A stretch of 64,000 nucleotides of DNA from contig JAJVIH010000035.1 in the NCBI GenBank assembly GCA_022072125.1, positions 1-64,000 of the forward strand. The letters are read 5' to 3'. Position 1 is the stretch's first letter; every line of letters starts with the position of its first letter. The position numbers and the translations under genes are program-made. The DNA is from Myxococcota bacterium (lineage in GTDB: Bacteria; Myxococcota; JAJVIH01). Of this stretch, positions 1 through 8,868 are shown piece by piece. The notes beneath the pieces are model-generated. The model ran no database searches. It saw nothing but the letters and a program-made list of their open reading frames with translations, and had not been told where the DNA came from.

Positions 1-1
1 G

Positions 2-1132
2 CCGGCGGCAGGATCTGGCGAGGCATCCTTGAGGGAGGAACTCGTCCGCCTCGAAGAAGAGAAGACCGAACTCCACACCCGCCTGAAGGACGCCATCTGG
101 AAGCTGGAACAGGCGCTGCAGCGGGAGTCCGCGATTCAGACCGATTCGCTGATTCTTGGCGAACAGATCAGCGTGCTGGAAGCCCAACTCGCCGAGGCCC
201 GCAACCAGAAACTGGAGGCCCAGGACCACGAGCAGGCCAGCCGGGCCGGAAAACTTTCCACCGAGGAAATGCTGGGCGAGTTGCGCGCCGAACTGGAGGC
301 TTCCATCCGCTCCCAGTTTGAAAGCGAGAAGGCGAGGTGGGAGACCCGCAAGCAGGAATTGAAGGAAGAACTGTCCATCGCGACGGAAAGAGCAGCTGAA
401 CTCCAGAAGATGAACGATCTGCTCAAGTCGGAAATCCGGGACCTGAGGGAGCGTTCGTCCGCCATGGAGACGCGCCTGGAGTCGGCGGTGGTGGAGCGCG
501 CGGCCATCCAGTTCCGTCTGGATGAGGCGGAGAAGCGCGCCGCCGGCATTGGCGGCCTCGTGGCCTCGGGCGAACTGGAAAAAGCCCGGGAGGAAATCGC
601 CAGTCTGAAAGTCCGGGTGGAGGAATTGCAGGCGGAACTCAACGCCATCCGGGAAAAGGAGCAATCCGCCCGCGCTGAACTGGAGCAGCGCCTGAAACAA
701 CTGGAGGCGGATCGTGTCTCCCTGGAAGGGCGGGCGGTTTCCGCCGAGGCGGCCAGCCGGGCGTTGCAGGAGCGGGTGCGCGAACTGGAGCAGGAGCGGA
801 AGGATCTGGCGGCGCAAGTGGAGACACTGGCTTCCGCGCCGCAGGTTGATGTCCTCGCCGTGCAGAATCTGGAAATCCGCATTCAGACCCTGGAGGCCGA
901 CCTCAAGGACATGGAAGAGGCGCGCCAGCGGTCCGCGGCGGAGGTGGAACGCCTGCGCAAACAGCTCAAGCAGCGCGACGGCGATATCGAAAATCTGGCG
1001 CAGCGGCTCCGCTCGGTGGAGAATGAGCGGGACGCCGCGACGGACAAGTTGTCCGACGCACTCAAAGAGGCCGAGCGGCGCAGCCGGGAAGGCGCCCAGG
1101 AAAGGGCCGCGGAACTTCCGGCGGCCACCTGA
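2..1132 (+). CDS. Coiled-coil protein, 5' end outside the window
   Basis: The frame is open from base 2, so the gene starts upstream of the window; 376 residues are visible. TTG at 29 could serve as a start, but nothing favours it. The visible protein is almost wholly Glu/Arg/Leu/Ala/Gln-rich with heptad-like spacing of Leu and Ala, the pattern of a long continuous coiled coil, with few aromatic residues. It has no visible membrane segment, Cys pair or catalytic motif. Its tail is hydrophilic. The stop lies 14 bases before the next gene on the same strand, so they are probably co-transcribed. Function unknown; a structural, polar or segregation role is possible but not shown. The missing N-terminus may carry the informative domain. 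Confidence 0.8.
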   Translation, partial: PAAGSGEASLREELVRLEEEKTELHTRLKDAIWKLEQALQRESAIQTDSLILGEQISVLEAQLAEARNQKLEAQDHEQASRAGKLSTEEMLGELRAELEASIRSQFESEKARWETRKQELKEELSIATERAAELQKMNDLLKSEIRDLRERSSAMETRLESAVVERAAIQFRLDEAEKRAAGIGGLVASGELEKAREEIASLKVRVEELQAELNAIREKEQSARAELEQRLKQLEADRVSLEGRAVSAEAASRALQERVRELEQERKDLAAQVETLASAPQVDVLAVQNLEIRIQTLEADLKDMEEARQRSAAEVERLRKQLKQRDGDIENLAQRLRSVENERDAATDKLSDALKEAERRSREGAQERAAELPAAT

Positions 1133-1146
1133 ATGCGGGCGCGACC

Positions 1147-1416
1147 ATGAATACTTCCGAACCTGAACTGCTGAATACCGAGGACCGCCTGGTATTGCAG
1201 ACCTCCGTGCTGCGGGCCTTTGAGCGGTCGAGCCGCGGCCAGGCGATCCTGATCCGTCCGCACGACAACATGCCGCCGCGCGCCGCGCCGCCGCGGAAGA
1301 AACCCGGCAAGTCCGGACGCCCATGGGGCCATTTTGGCGCGGACTTCGCGGGCAGGCTGATCGCCCAGTTTGACTCCATCCATGAAGAGCGTGGCGAGCC
1401 TGGCGAAGACGGTTGA
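1147..1416 (+). CDS. Small protein of unknown function (89 aa)
   Basis: Starts with ATG 14 bases after the coiled-coil gene. The first half is amphipathic and plausibly helical (residues 8-28), the middle is a basic Pro/Arg/Lys-rich stretch around residues 43-58, and the tail is acidic. There is no Cys, signal peptide or membrane span. The end overlaps the next gene by about 35 bases, consistent with coupled translation. I do not recognise the family. The basic centre could bind nucleic acid or acidic protein, which is inference only. Confidence 0.5.
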   Translation: MNTSEPELLNTEDRLVLQTSVLRAFERSSRGQAILIRPHDNMPPRAAPPRKKPGKSGRPWGHFGADFAGRLIAQFDSIHEERGEPGEDG

Positions 1417-1921
1417 GCCTGCGTTCGTGGACGCGGCTTTCGCCCGGACAGCGGTCCAGGCGCTTGGCGATGCAGCGGGTTTGGGCCGTATCCTGGATAT
1501 CACCTGTGCGCCGGTTGAAATGGATCGCCAGGGATTGCTTCATTCCCCCGTGCGCGGTCTGCGGCGGGGGGTGTCCGGCGTGCGCAGGTTTCTGCAAAAA
1601 GCCATCATCGGCTCCACCAGCGAGGAGTGGAGCCCGCCGGTGGGGGAACATCCGCCGGGATGGCGGTCCTCGTTTGGCTGCTTCCCGGATGGACCTGCCG
1701 GGCCGTTGTTTCCCGCCGGATTCCGGCTGGAGGGGACCGCCAGCCGGGAATGGGAGCAATTGTTGTCGCTGGCGGAGCGCGGCCAGGTGGTGGTTTTGGA
1801 CTACGAGGGCGGGCGCCTCGCCCTGGTTCCCGCCGATCATGGGGTGGAAGGCTGGGCAGGAACTTTCGCCATGGGCAAGGCCAATATCCAGGAATGGTTC
1901 CGGCGTCATGCCATTGGATGA
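1382..1921 (+). CDS. Protein of unknown function (179 aa)
   Basis: The frame is open from a TTG at 1370; ATG at 1382 is the first good start and gives 179 residues. The C-terminal half reads like a folded domain: residues about 130-170 alternate hydrophobic and charged residues (VVVLDYEGGRLALVP) and end in an amphipathic helix with the sequence NIQEWFRRHAIG. No signal peptide, Cys pair or catalytic motif is visible. It overlaps the preceding gene and lies 60 bases before the sigma-factor gene, so all may share a transcript. No family recognised. Confidence 0.55.
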   Translation: MKSVASLAKTVEPAFVDAAFARTAVQALGDAAGLGRILDITCAPVEMDRQGLLHSPVRGLRRGVSGVRRFLQKAIIGSTSEEWSPPVGEHPPGWRSSFGCFPDGPAGPLFPAGFRLEGTASREWEQLLSLAERGQVVVLDYEGGRLALVPADHGVEGWAGTFAMGKANIQEWFRRHAIG

Positions 1922-1981
1922 AAAAAAATTTCCCTCCGGGGCGTCTCTGCTGTGTGGGACGGCGAAATGGGTGAACGCCCG

Positions 1982-2608
1982 ATGGTGAATTACCACGAGC
2001 TTTCCAGCGCCGGCCTGCATGAACTCGCTCTCAAAGGCGACGAAGGCGCCTGGAGGTACATCCATGGTTTTGTGTTCCGCATATGCAGCCGTTACAAGCC
2101 CCGGATTGATCCGGCCGACGTGGCTCAGGAGATTGTCATGCGCCTGATCTCGGGCAACCGCCTGACCTCTGTCCGGGACCCGGTGGGTTTTCGCGGGTTT
2201 CTGAAAACCACCGCGTCCCGTGTCATCTGCGACAAGTTGCGGAAGCGCGGATTTTCCACGGTCCCGCTGGATGTGGAACTGGATGACGGCGTGCAGCTTC
2301 CGCGGCCGCTGGTGTCCGGCGAATTGAGCCCGGACCATCAGGCGGAACTGGAGGAACTCCAGGAAAAACTTCATGTCCTGTTGGCGAAAATGGGCGAGCC
2401 CTGCGCCACGATCCTGCGGGAATACCTGAAATACAAACTGGGCGTGGCCCACGAGAGCCACGAGGAACTGGCCAGGGCTTTGGGCAGGCCCGCCGGAACG
2501 GTGGCCGCTCAAACCCATCGCTGCATCAAGGCTTTGGCGGATGATCCGGAAGTCCGGAAGCTGTTTTCACCGGAAGACAACAAAACCGGGGAGGGAAGCC
2601 ATGGCTGA
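1982..2608 (+). CDS. ECF-like RNA polymerase sigma factor
   Basis: Of 208 residues, the N-terminal part matches sigma region 2: DVAQEIVMRL at 46-55 is the core-binding helix, and GFLKTTASRVICDKLRKR at about 72-89 resembles the -10 recognition helix. A helix-turn-helix (region 4) covers about 160-184, with LARALGRPAGTVAAQTHRCI. Length and two-domain layout fit extracytoplasmic-function sigma factors, which redirect RNA polymerase to a specific regulon. ATG at 1982 is chosen because conserved sequence begins soon after; ATG 1967 and GTG 1952 are alternatives. The stop overlaps the next gene by 8 bases, so the partner is translationally coupled. No transmembrane anti-sigma factor follows, unlike classical ECF operons. 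Confidence 0.8.
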   Translation: MVNYHELSSAGLHELALKGDEGAWRYIHGFVFRICSRYKPRIDPADVAQEIVMRLISGNRLTSVRDPVGFRGFLKTTASRVICDKLRKRGFSTVPLDVELDDGVQLPRPLVSGELSPDHQAELEELQEKLHVLLAKMGEPCATILREYLKYKLGVAHESHEELARALGRPAGTVAAQTHRCIKALADDPEVRKLFSPEDNKTGEGSHG

Positions 2609-3095
2609 CCTTCGCGATCAGACGCTGGAATGGGCGTTGTCGGGCAAGCTGGACGATCAACTCCGTGCGGAAGGCGCCAGCGAGGAGGCCCTGCGGATGG
2701 TCCGGCGGTGGCGGGTGTTTCTGTTGGCCATGGAAAACGCCGCCGTCCGGCGGTGGGCGGATGAGGATACGGAAACCGTCGAGGAGTTGGACCTGCCTCC
2801 AGCCATTGCCGCCGGGGTGGAGAAACTGAAAACCGGCAGCCAGGTTTCCGCGGTGCGGCGCGCCCTGGAGATTTTCAAGGCGCCGGTGGAAAAGGCGGAG
2901 GAGTTGCTGGAATCCATGGTTTCCGCGCCGCCATCGCTGGTTCCCGCCGCGAAAGATGATTTGACACGGGTGACTGGGCCGGAAGGGCAATCCGTCGCGC
3001 CCCGTCCGGCGGAATCCCCCGGCGGGGAAGAGCAGGCCGCGAAACCGCCGCCATCCTCCTCCGGAGAGAGCGGAGAGCCGGAGGAGAAAAAATAG
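2601..3095 (+). CDS. Small soluble protein coupled to the sigma factor, possible regulator
   Basis: ATG at 2601 follows a clear GGGAGGGA ribosome binding site and lies inside the end of the sigma-factor gene, giving 164 residues. Residues 1-110 look helical (WALSGKLDDQLRAEG, MVRRWRVFLLAME), and 115-164 are a disordered Pro/Ser/Glu/Lys-rich tail. There is no signal peptide, membrane helix or HxxxCxxC zinc motif, so it is not a classical zinc or membrane anti-sigma factor. Coupling to the sigma gene suggests it modulates that factor, but this is inferred from position only. Confidence 0.65.
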   Translation: MADLRDQTLEWALSGKLDDQLRAEGASEEALRMVRRWRVFLLAMENAAVRRWADEDTETVEELDLPPAIAAGVEKLKTGSQVSAVRRALEIFKAPVEKAEELLESMVSAPPSLVPAAKDDLTRVTGPEGQSVAPRPAESPGGEEQAAKPPPSSSGESGEPEEKK

Positions 3096-3247
3096 GCCGC
3101 CGGCGGATTGAATTGACCGGATTCCGGCTCCCCCGTTATGGATGGAGCCGCACGCCTCCGTGAAGTCCGCCCGTTGCGCCTGGCCGTGTCCGCGTCAGGA
3201 ACAGCAGTCCGGAGAGGCGAAAAGACCGGGATAACCCACCGCGGCGG
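3096..3247 (+). other. 152-base gap with a weak promoter-like match
   Basis: Between the sigma-factor partner and the GT-C protein. TTGACC is present about 20 bases into the gap, but the hexamer 17-18 bases downstream (around TATGGA) is poor. No strong terminator hairpin with a T-run is visible after 3095. The downstream gene may use its own promoter or read-through. Confidence 0.2.
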
Positions 3248-5305
3248 ATGAAAAGAGATTGGATGACCGGGCAGGGGGCTCAGCCAGACATGCGCGAACA
3301 GGACGCCGGCAGGGGCGAACGTCTTTGGCGGGTATTTGGTTTGCTGGCGGCCGGCGGCCTTGTCTGGTACGGCTTGGGAACGCCGTCATACCTGATCCAT
3401 TTTGTGCTGTTCAGCATTCCGTGGATATGGCTGCTGACGCGCGTTCTGCCTTTGGAACAGGCGGGATTGCCGCTGTCCTGGATGGGCGCGCTCGCCGTTC
3501 TGGGGGCGTTCACCGCCCTGGCCGGCCATACGCGCGGACTTGGCCTGGGCATGGTCATTCCTCATCTGTGGACCATGCTGGCGGTGCTTCCGATGGCGGT
3601 CTGGGTGTTGCGGAAGCGCGGCCAGCCAGGCGTCCGTTTCGTTCCGGACTGGCGCGGCGTCTTGGGCGGAGCGGGAGCCGGCCAGCGGTTGTGGCTGCTG
3701 TTTCCCGTGCTGGCGGCGGTGTGGTTCGCTTCCACCGCGCCGCTGATTTTTTACGACGCCCTGGTCTACCACCTGGGGTTGCCCAGCCAGTATGTGCAAC
3801 GCGGCGGGATGGAAGCCTTCGACTGGCATTATTTCTCCATGATGCCCCAGGGCGTGCAGACGCTTGTTCTGGCGTTCTGGTTCGACGCTTCCTTCCTGCG
3901 CCATGAACTGGGGCCGATGGCTGTCCATGGCGCGGGTTTTCTGTTGCTCATGGGCGCGGGATGGGAACTGGCGCGCGCGCTGCATCCGGGAAGCCGGGGA
4001 TTGGTCGCCATGGCCTGCGCGATGACCTCCACGGTGGGCGTCATGCTGCTGCATTTCCACGTGGATCAATGGGCGGCGGCTTTTTTGACAGGCGCGCTGG
4101 CGGCGGCCTGGAAACCTGGATTGCCGCCGGTCCGCCGCGCCTTGCTGTTTGGACTGCTCGCCGGAGCGGCCTTGGGGGCGAAGTACAACTCCATTCCCTA
4201 TCTCGCGTGTTTCGCGCCGGCGGTTGCGTGGCGGTGGTGGTCCTCGGACCGGGAGATGCTGACCCGCTGGAAGCCGCTGGCGGTATTGACGCTGTCCGCA
4301 TTGGTTGGCGGCGGGTTCTGGTACCTGCGCAATCTGGCGGCCTTCGGCAATCCGGTCGCGCCCTTCGTGTGGGGGGGAGGAAGCTGGACGCCCGGACTGG
4401 CGCGCCAGCAGTCGGAATTTCTCGCCGCCCATGGCCCCAGCGGGCTTTCGCCGCTCGAATTTTTCCGGCAACTCTTCTTCACGCCCGCGCCCGATGGGTT
4501 TGTTTCCCAGGATTTGCTGCCCTGGCTGCCCGCCTGTGCGGTCATGGCGTTGTTGTGGCCCCGCCCCTCATGGGAGAGTTCCGCTGGTGATCCTGGGCGG
4601 GACAAGGAGCCATCCGCCCGTACTGGCGGATCCTCGCTGGCGCAGTGGCTGTTGTTGTGGGCTGGCGCCGCCGCCGCGGTGGTGTATTGGGCGCGCAGTT
4701 CCGCACAACTCCGGTTTCTGTTGCCGGTGCTGGCGGTATGGGGAGCCATGGCCTCGGCGGCCATCGAATCGCGTATCCGCAGGGAATGGATGTTTGGCGT
4801 TCTGACCGCCGCGCTGCTGTTCACAGGGGTCAACAACCTCGCGGCGGGTCTGTTCAAAATCCTTCAACTGGAGGGGCAAACCGCATGGTTTTCCGGCGTC
4901 GAGGACGCCTGGACTTTCCGCCGTGTCCGCCTGCAGGCCGGCGAGGCGCACAAGGCCATCGCCCGTTTGCCCAAAGGCGGTGTTCTGCTGGCCGTGGGCG
5001 AACAACGGCTGCACCTGCTTCCCGCCCGGGCCATCGCGCCCACCGACTGGGATCCGCATCCCTGGGCGGATTTGCTGCGCAAGCCGCCTTCGCCCGGGGA
5101 AATCCGCCAATGGCTGAAGGACAACGGCGTGACCGCGATTTTCATCAATGAAGGGGAGTATTTCCGCACCAGCAAGCCGCAGAACTTCGGCGATCCCGCC
5201 ATGGCGCGAAAGCTGCTGGAGCAAACCCGTGAATGGCTGAGAGCCAACGCCAAACTGGTGTCCAGCGACGCCGGTTCGGAACTGTGGGTGATCAGCAATC
5301 CGTGA
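3248..5305 (+). CDS. Multi-pass membrane GT-C-like glycosyltransferase
   Basis: The 685-residue protein has a hydrophilic N-terminus (about 25 residues), then roughly ten or more hydrophobic segments to about residue 540, and a soluble C-terminal domain of about 140 residues. This resembles lipid-linked-sugar glycosyltransferases of the PMT/ArnT-like (GT-C) fold. The segment PLIFYDALVYHLGLPS with Asp170 matches the acidic loop after the first helices where these enzymes place their catalytic acid. The likely role is transfer of a sugar from a polyprenyl-phosphate donor outside the inner membrane; substrate unknown. ATG 3248 lies near GGCGG, and ATG 3290 is an in-frame alternative. The gene stands alone and converges with the small lipoprotein gene. 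Confidence 0.75.
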   Translation: MKRDWMTGQGAQPDMREQDAGRGERLWRVFGLLAAGGLVWYGLGTPSYLIHFVLFSIPWIWLLTRVLPLEQAGLPLSWMGALAVLGAFTALAGHTRGLGLGMVIPHLWTMLAVLPMAVWVLRKRGQPGVRFVPDWRGVLGGAGAGQRLWLLFPVLAAVWFASTAPLIFYDALVYHLGLPSQYVQRGGMEAFDWHYFSMMPQGVQTLVLAFWFDASFLRHELGPMAVHGAGFLLLMGAGWELARALHPGSRGLVAMACAMTSTVGVMLLHFHVDQWAAAFLTGALAAAWKPGLPPVRRALLFGLLAGAALGAKYNSIPYLACFAPAVAWRWWSSDREMLTRWKPLAVLTLSALVGGGFWYLRNLAAFGNPVAPFVWGGGSWTPGLARQQSEFLAAHGPSGLSPLEFFRQLFFTPAPDGFVSQDLLPWLPACAVMALLWPRPSWESSAGDPGRDKEPSARTGGSSLAQWLLLWAGAAAAVVYWARSSAQLRFLLPVLAVWGAMASAAIESRIRREWMFGVLTAALLFTGVNNLAAGLFKILQLEGQTAWFSGVEDAWTFRRVRLQAGEAHKAIARLPKGGVLLAVGEQRLHLLPARAIAPTDWDPHPWADLLRKPPSPGEIRQWLKDNGVTAIFINEGEYFRTSKPQNFGDPAMARKLLEQTREWLRANAKLVSSDAGSELWVISNP

Positions 5306-5316
5306 GCGCGTGGCCG

Positions 5317-5352
5317 GACCCGGGAACGCCGGACGGCGCGGGCCTCCGGGTC
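5317..5352. terminator. Inverted repeat between convergent genes
   Basis: GACCCGG (5317-5323) pairs perfectly with CCGGGTC (5346-5352), with further GC pairing inside. It lies between the stops of two convergent genes and could end transcription both ways, but there is no T-run, so this is a possible terminator only. Confidence 0.4.
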
Positions 5353-5353
5353 A

Positions 5354-5626
5354 TCAGCGCTCGATGCGCAGGGTGAAGCATTCCCGCTGGCACTGGTTGG
5401 CCTTCAGCGCGTCGCAGGTTTTGGATTCGCCGTTGATGCATTCCGAGCAGGCGAAATCCGCCCCCGTGCAGCCCTCGTCACAATTCAGGCCGGAATATTT
5501 GATTCCGCATCCATCCATCTTCTGGCAGGCAATGGAACAGTCGCCGCTGGTTCCGCACCCAGCCAGCATCACCCCCGCCGCCAACAGCGCCAGGAAAATT
5601 CCCAGACGAAGCCGTCCCTGATTCAT
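5354..5626 (-). CDS. Small Cys-rich lipoprotein
   Basis: The 90-residue protein starts with a lipoprotein signal: Met-Asn-Gln-Gly-Arg, a hydrophobic core, and lipobox MLAGC with Cys24 as the acylation site. The mature part (about 66 residues) has nine further Cys residues (for example CSIACQKMDGCGIKY and CSECINGESKTC), suggesting a disulfide-locked periplasmic or surface mini-domain. The start is fixed by AGAGGAA eight bases upstream. Such short Cys-rich lipoproteins are common in Myxococcota-like genomes and mostly uncharacterised. It is divergent from the DUF6600-like gene across a 233-base region. Confidence 0.8.
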   Translation of the reverse strand: MNQGRLRLGIFLALLAAGVMLAGCGTSGDCSIACQKMDGCGIKYSGLNCDEGCTGADFACSECINGESKTCDALKANQCQRECFTLRIER

Positions 5627-5665
5627 GTGCCATTCCTCTTTGAGATTGGAGAAAAAATCGGGGGG

Positions 5666-5694
5666 AACATAGAAAAACCTTCCTGCGAAAGCAA
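5666..5694 (-). promoter_or_regulatory. Putative sigma-70-type promoter of the small lipoprotein
   Basis: On the minus strand TTGCTT (5694-5689) and TATGTT (5671-5666) are separated by exactly 17 bases and lie 40 bases before the start codon. Matches to consensus are 3/6 and 4/6. Good geometry, moderate sequence. Confidence 0.4.
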
Positions 5695-5757
5695 CACGGA
5701 AGTGACGCCGCGCAAAAGATTCCTTCGCCAGGGGATTCCGGCCCGGTGTTCCGCCGA

Positions 5758-5786
5758 TTGCGGCCCAGACGCCGGGGGGATACACT
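5758..5786 (+). promoter_or_regulatory. Putative promoter of the DUF6600-like gene
   Basis: TTGCGG (5758-5763) and TACACT (5781-5786) are spaced by 17 bases, 74 bases upstream of the ATG. The -10 matches consensus at 4/6 and the -35 at 3/6. Confidence 0.3.
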
Positions 5787-5859
5787 TTCGCTGGCATGGG
5801 ATTTGCTCCATGACCGTTTGGGTGTGTGCTGGTTGATTGAATTGAACGGGAAAACCTCC

Positions 5860-7512
5860 ATGAACGCCATCCGCGGATTATCCCTGCTGCTCGCTTTTCT
5901 GACGGGTCTGGCCGTGTTCGCGCCGTCCGCCCCCGCCCATGCGCAGGACGATATGGAAGACGTGAGCGTCTTTTATGAAGAGTTGGAGCCCTATGGCGAA
6001 TGGGTGGCCGTCGCGGATTATGGCTACGTCTGGCGTCCGGTGGGGCTGTGGACGGGATGGCGTCCCTACACCTACGGCGAGTGGGTGTACACGGAATACG
6101 GCTGGACATGGGTGTCGCATTTTTCCTGGGGATGGGCGCCGTTTCATTACGGGCGCTGGGTGCTGACGGATACGCATGGATGGGTCTGGATTCCCGGCAC
6201 CACCTGGGCGCCTGCCTGGGTGGTGTGGCGCACCAGCGACACTGTGATTGGCTGGGCGCCCATGGGTCCCACCTTTGTGGTTGGCGTCACCGTTGGCCCG
6301 GCGTGGGGATGGGGTTGGGGCTCCTGGGGATGGTGGACATTCATGGGATGGGGGCATTTCGGCGGAGTGGTGATCCGTGAACGCTGTTTGCCTCCCGCCC
6401 GCATCCGGGAGGTATGGCCGCAAACCCAGCAGACCGTGCGCGCCCGCGAGGTGCGCGGACACCAGTATTATCCGGGGCCGTCGCGGGAGCGGGTGGAGCA
6501 GTCCAGCGGACGAAGCGTGCATGAATTCCGGGTGCGGGACGCCGGCTCGGCGGGACAGATGTCGAAAGGCGGCGGCGAAGCCGGCACGGTCGCCATGTAC
6601 CGTCCGAAATTCCGCGCGGAGAAGGACCTGGTGAATGTCCAGAGCCTGCCTGAACGGTTCCGTCAGCAATCCCCTGAGTTCCGGGGATATACGCCCAACG
6701 CCCGCTCCTTCCTCAATTCATCGCCCATCGCGGCGCCGCTTCCTTCCGCCGCGTCCAGCACTCTGCAAGCGCCTGGCGTTCCGGCGGCGCCGTTGCAACC
6801 GCAAACACCACAGTTCAATGCGCCCCAGAGCCCGGTTTTCAATGCGCCTGCCACGCCTTCGTTCCAGGCCCCGCAACAGCCGTCGTTCCAGGCTCCCGGA
6901 AGTTCGCAGTTCGCGCCCGCGCCGCGCGGCGGTGATTTCCAGGCGCCCGCCTACACGGCGCCGCAGCCTTTTGTTCCGCGCACCATGACCGTTCCACGCA
7001 ACGATTGGGGCCAGCCCAAGTGGAATGGACCAGCCCCCAACCTGGGACAGCCCCGGCAGTTCGACAATTCCCAGGCGCCGGCGTTCCGGCGCAATCCCGG
7101 CTGGACGGACCCTTCTCCGCAGCCGGACTACAACGCCCCGCGTTATCAGTCCCCGGATCTGGATGCGCCGCGCATGCCCCGCGCTCCCGCATATCAGTAT
7201 CAGCCCCGGCAGTATGAAGCCCCCCGCGCGCCTTCCGTGCAACCGCGCCAGCCCGCTTATGAATACAAGGCGCCGTCCCACGATGTTCCCCGCGCCGCGC
7301 CCCGTTATGACAGTCCGCGCCCGGCCACGCCTTCCTGGCAGGCGCCGTCGTATCAGGCCCCCATCCAGCGCAGCCCATCGTTCCAGGCGCCATCGTATCG
7401 TGCGCCCTCGTACAACGCGCCCGGCTTCCAGCCGCGGACGCCCAGCTACACGCCGCCGTCAGGATCACCCCAGTCTCCCGCGCCGCGCCGCCGCCAGAAC
7501 TGGGGCAAATGA
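5860..7512 (+). CDS. Exported DUF6600-like Trp/Tyr-rich protein with Pro/Gln/Ala-rich tail
   Basis: ATG 5860 gives 550 residues with a signal peptide ending near AHA-QDD at about residue 28. The frame is open further upstream, but the signal peptide fixes this start. Residues about 35-190 consist of repeated W-P/YG-W units (YGEWVAVADYGYVWRP, WRPYTYGEWVY, GWAPFHYGRWV), the hallmark of the DUF6600 family, whose function is unknown. From about residue 290 the chain is low-complexity Pro/Gln/Ala/Ser with recurring SFQAP and APSY units. It probably sits in the periplasm or on the cell surface. It converges with deoA. Confidence 0.8.
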   Translation: MNAIRGLSLLLAFLTGLAVFAPSAPAHAQDDMEDVSVFYEELEPYGEWVAVADYGYVWRPVGLWTGWRPYTYGEWVYTEYGWTWVSHFSWGWAPFHYGRWVLTDTHGWVWIPGTTWAPAWVVWRTSDTVIGWAPMGPTFVVGVTVGPAWGWGWGSWGWWTFMGWGHFGGVVIRERCLPPARIREVWPQTQQTVRAREVRGHQYYPGPSRERVEQSSGRSVHEFRVRDAGSAGQMSKGGGEAGTVAMYRPKFRAEKDLVNVQSLPERFRQQSPEFRGYTPNARSFLNSSPIAAPLPSAASSTLQAPGVPAAPLQPQTPQFNAPQSPVFNAPATPSFQAPQQPSFQAPGSSQFAPAPRGGDFQAPAYTAPQPFVPRTMTVPRNDWGQPKWNGPAPNLGQPRQFDNSQAPAFRRNPGWTDPSPQPDYNAPRYQSPDLDAPRMPRAPAYQYQPRQYEAPRAPSVQPRQPAYEYKAPSHDVPRAAPRYDSPRPATPSWQAPSYQAPIQRSPSFQAPSYRAPSYNAPGFQPRTPSYTPPSGSPQSPAPRRRQNWGK

Positions 7513-7560
7513 GTGTTCAGCGGTTTTCCCGCGTGAAATGAATGACGGTTTGCGCGGGGA

Positions 7561-8868
7561 TTAACGGACAATTCCGGCGAAGAGTTCCGGCGGGGCGGCG
7601 TCCTCCGGGCCAATGCGCACCGCCGAGAGCAGGCGCTGCACAATGGCGTCATCGCGGCCGGGTGCATGGTTCACATGCATGGTGAACAGCGGCTGTCCCT
7701 TCTTCACCCGGCCGCCGATATGCGCATGAACCTCCAGCCCGGCGGCGGGATCGATATGGTCTTCCTGGCGCTTGCGGCCCGCGCCCATGTCCACCGCCGC
7801 CCAGCCAATGGATGTGGCGTCCATCGCCTGGACCACGCCGGCCCGGGGTGCAAGCACGGCGGCCTGGCGTTTGGCCGCGGGCAACAACTCCGGTTGATCC
7901 GCCACGCGCGAATCGCCGCCCTGGGCTTCCACCAGCCGGCGGAACATCTCCAGTCCGGCGCCATTGTGGATGGCGTTGCGGATGGACGCCCGTCCGTCTT
8001 CCAGTTTGCGCGCCACGCCGCCGAGAACCAGCATGTGCGCGCCCTGTTCAATCACCAGTTCCGTGACGGCGTTCTCCACTTCGCCGCGTAGAATGCCGAT
8101 GGACTCCTTCACTTCCAGCGCATTGCCCACCCAAGCCCCCAGCGGCTGCTCCATCGCCGTCAGCAGGGCCGCCGTTTTCACGCCTGCTCCCTTGCCGATT
8201 TCCACCATGGTGCGCGCCAGCCTGCGGGCGTCCGCCAGGGTTTTCATGAAGGCGCCCGAACCGTATTTGACATCCAGCACCAGCGCGTTCAGGCCTTCCG
8301 CCAGTTTTTTGCTCATGATGCTGGCGGAGATCAGCGGAATGCTCTCGACCGTGCCGGTCACATCCCGCAAGGCGTAGAGCCGCTTGTCGGCGGGCGCGAT
8401 GGTTTTGCTCTGGCCGATCATCACCACGCCCAGCCGCTCAAGCTGTTTTTTCATGCGCGGAATGGTCATCTGGGTGCTGAAGCCGGGAATGGACTCCAGC
8501 TTGTCCAGGGTGCCGCCCGAATGTCCCAGGCCGCGTCCGCTCATCATCGGCACGGCCAGGCCGCAGGCCGCCGCCAGGGGCGCCAGGGGGATCGAGACCT
8601 TATCGCCGACCCCGCCGGTGGAATGTTTGTCCACGCGCGGGCGGTCGAGAAAATTCAGGTCCAGCACCTCGCCCGAAGCGAGCATGCGGCTGGTCCAGGC
8701 GTTCAACTCGGCGGCGTTCAGCCCGCGGATGCAGACCGCCATCAGCAGGGCGCTCATCTGATAATCGGCGATCCGGCCGGCGAGATAGCCGTCAAAAAAA
8801 TTGGCGATGGCCTGCGCGGAGAGTTCCTTGCCATCCCGTTTGGCGGCGATGATCTCGTAAGGGGTCAC
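7561..8868 (-). CDS. deoA: Thymidine/pyrimidine-nucleoside phosphorylase
   Basis: The 435 residues match family length (about 435-440). The enzyme splits thymidine or uridine with phosphate into the base and (deoxy)ribose-1-phosphate in the cytosol. The family signature DKHSTGGVGDKVS is at residues 80-92, and the glycine-rich GRGLGHSGGT at 111-120 has Ser where Thr is usual. I cannot separate DeoA from Gram-positive-type Pdp by eye. It starts with GTG overlapping the deoB stop (GTGA), so it is translationally coupled. Its product, deoxyribose-1-phosphate, is the substrate of the deoB mutase encoded just upstream, which makes a coherent nucleoside salvage unit. Confidence 0.93.
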   Translation of the reverse strand: MTPYEIIAAKRDGKELSAQAIANFFDGYLAGRIADYQMSALLMAVCIRGLNAAELNAWTSRMLASGEVLDLNFLDRPRVDKHSTGGVGDKVSIPLAPLAAACGLAVPMMSGRGLGHSGGTLDKLESIPGFSTQMTIPRMKKQLERLGVVMIGQSKTIAPADKRLYALRDVTGTVESIPLISASIMSKKLAEGLNALVLDVKYGSGAFMKTLADARRLARTMVEIGKGAGVKTAALLTAMEQPLGAWVGNALEVKESIGILRGEVENAVTELVIEQGAHMLVLGGVARKLEDGRASIRNAIHNGAGLEMFRRLVEAQGGDSRVADQPELLPAAKRQAAVLAPRAGVVQAMDATSIGWAAVDMGAGRKRQEDHIDPAAGLEVHAHIGGRVKKGQPLFTMHVNHAPGRDDAIVQRLLSAVRIGPEDAAPPELFAGIVR

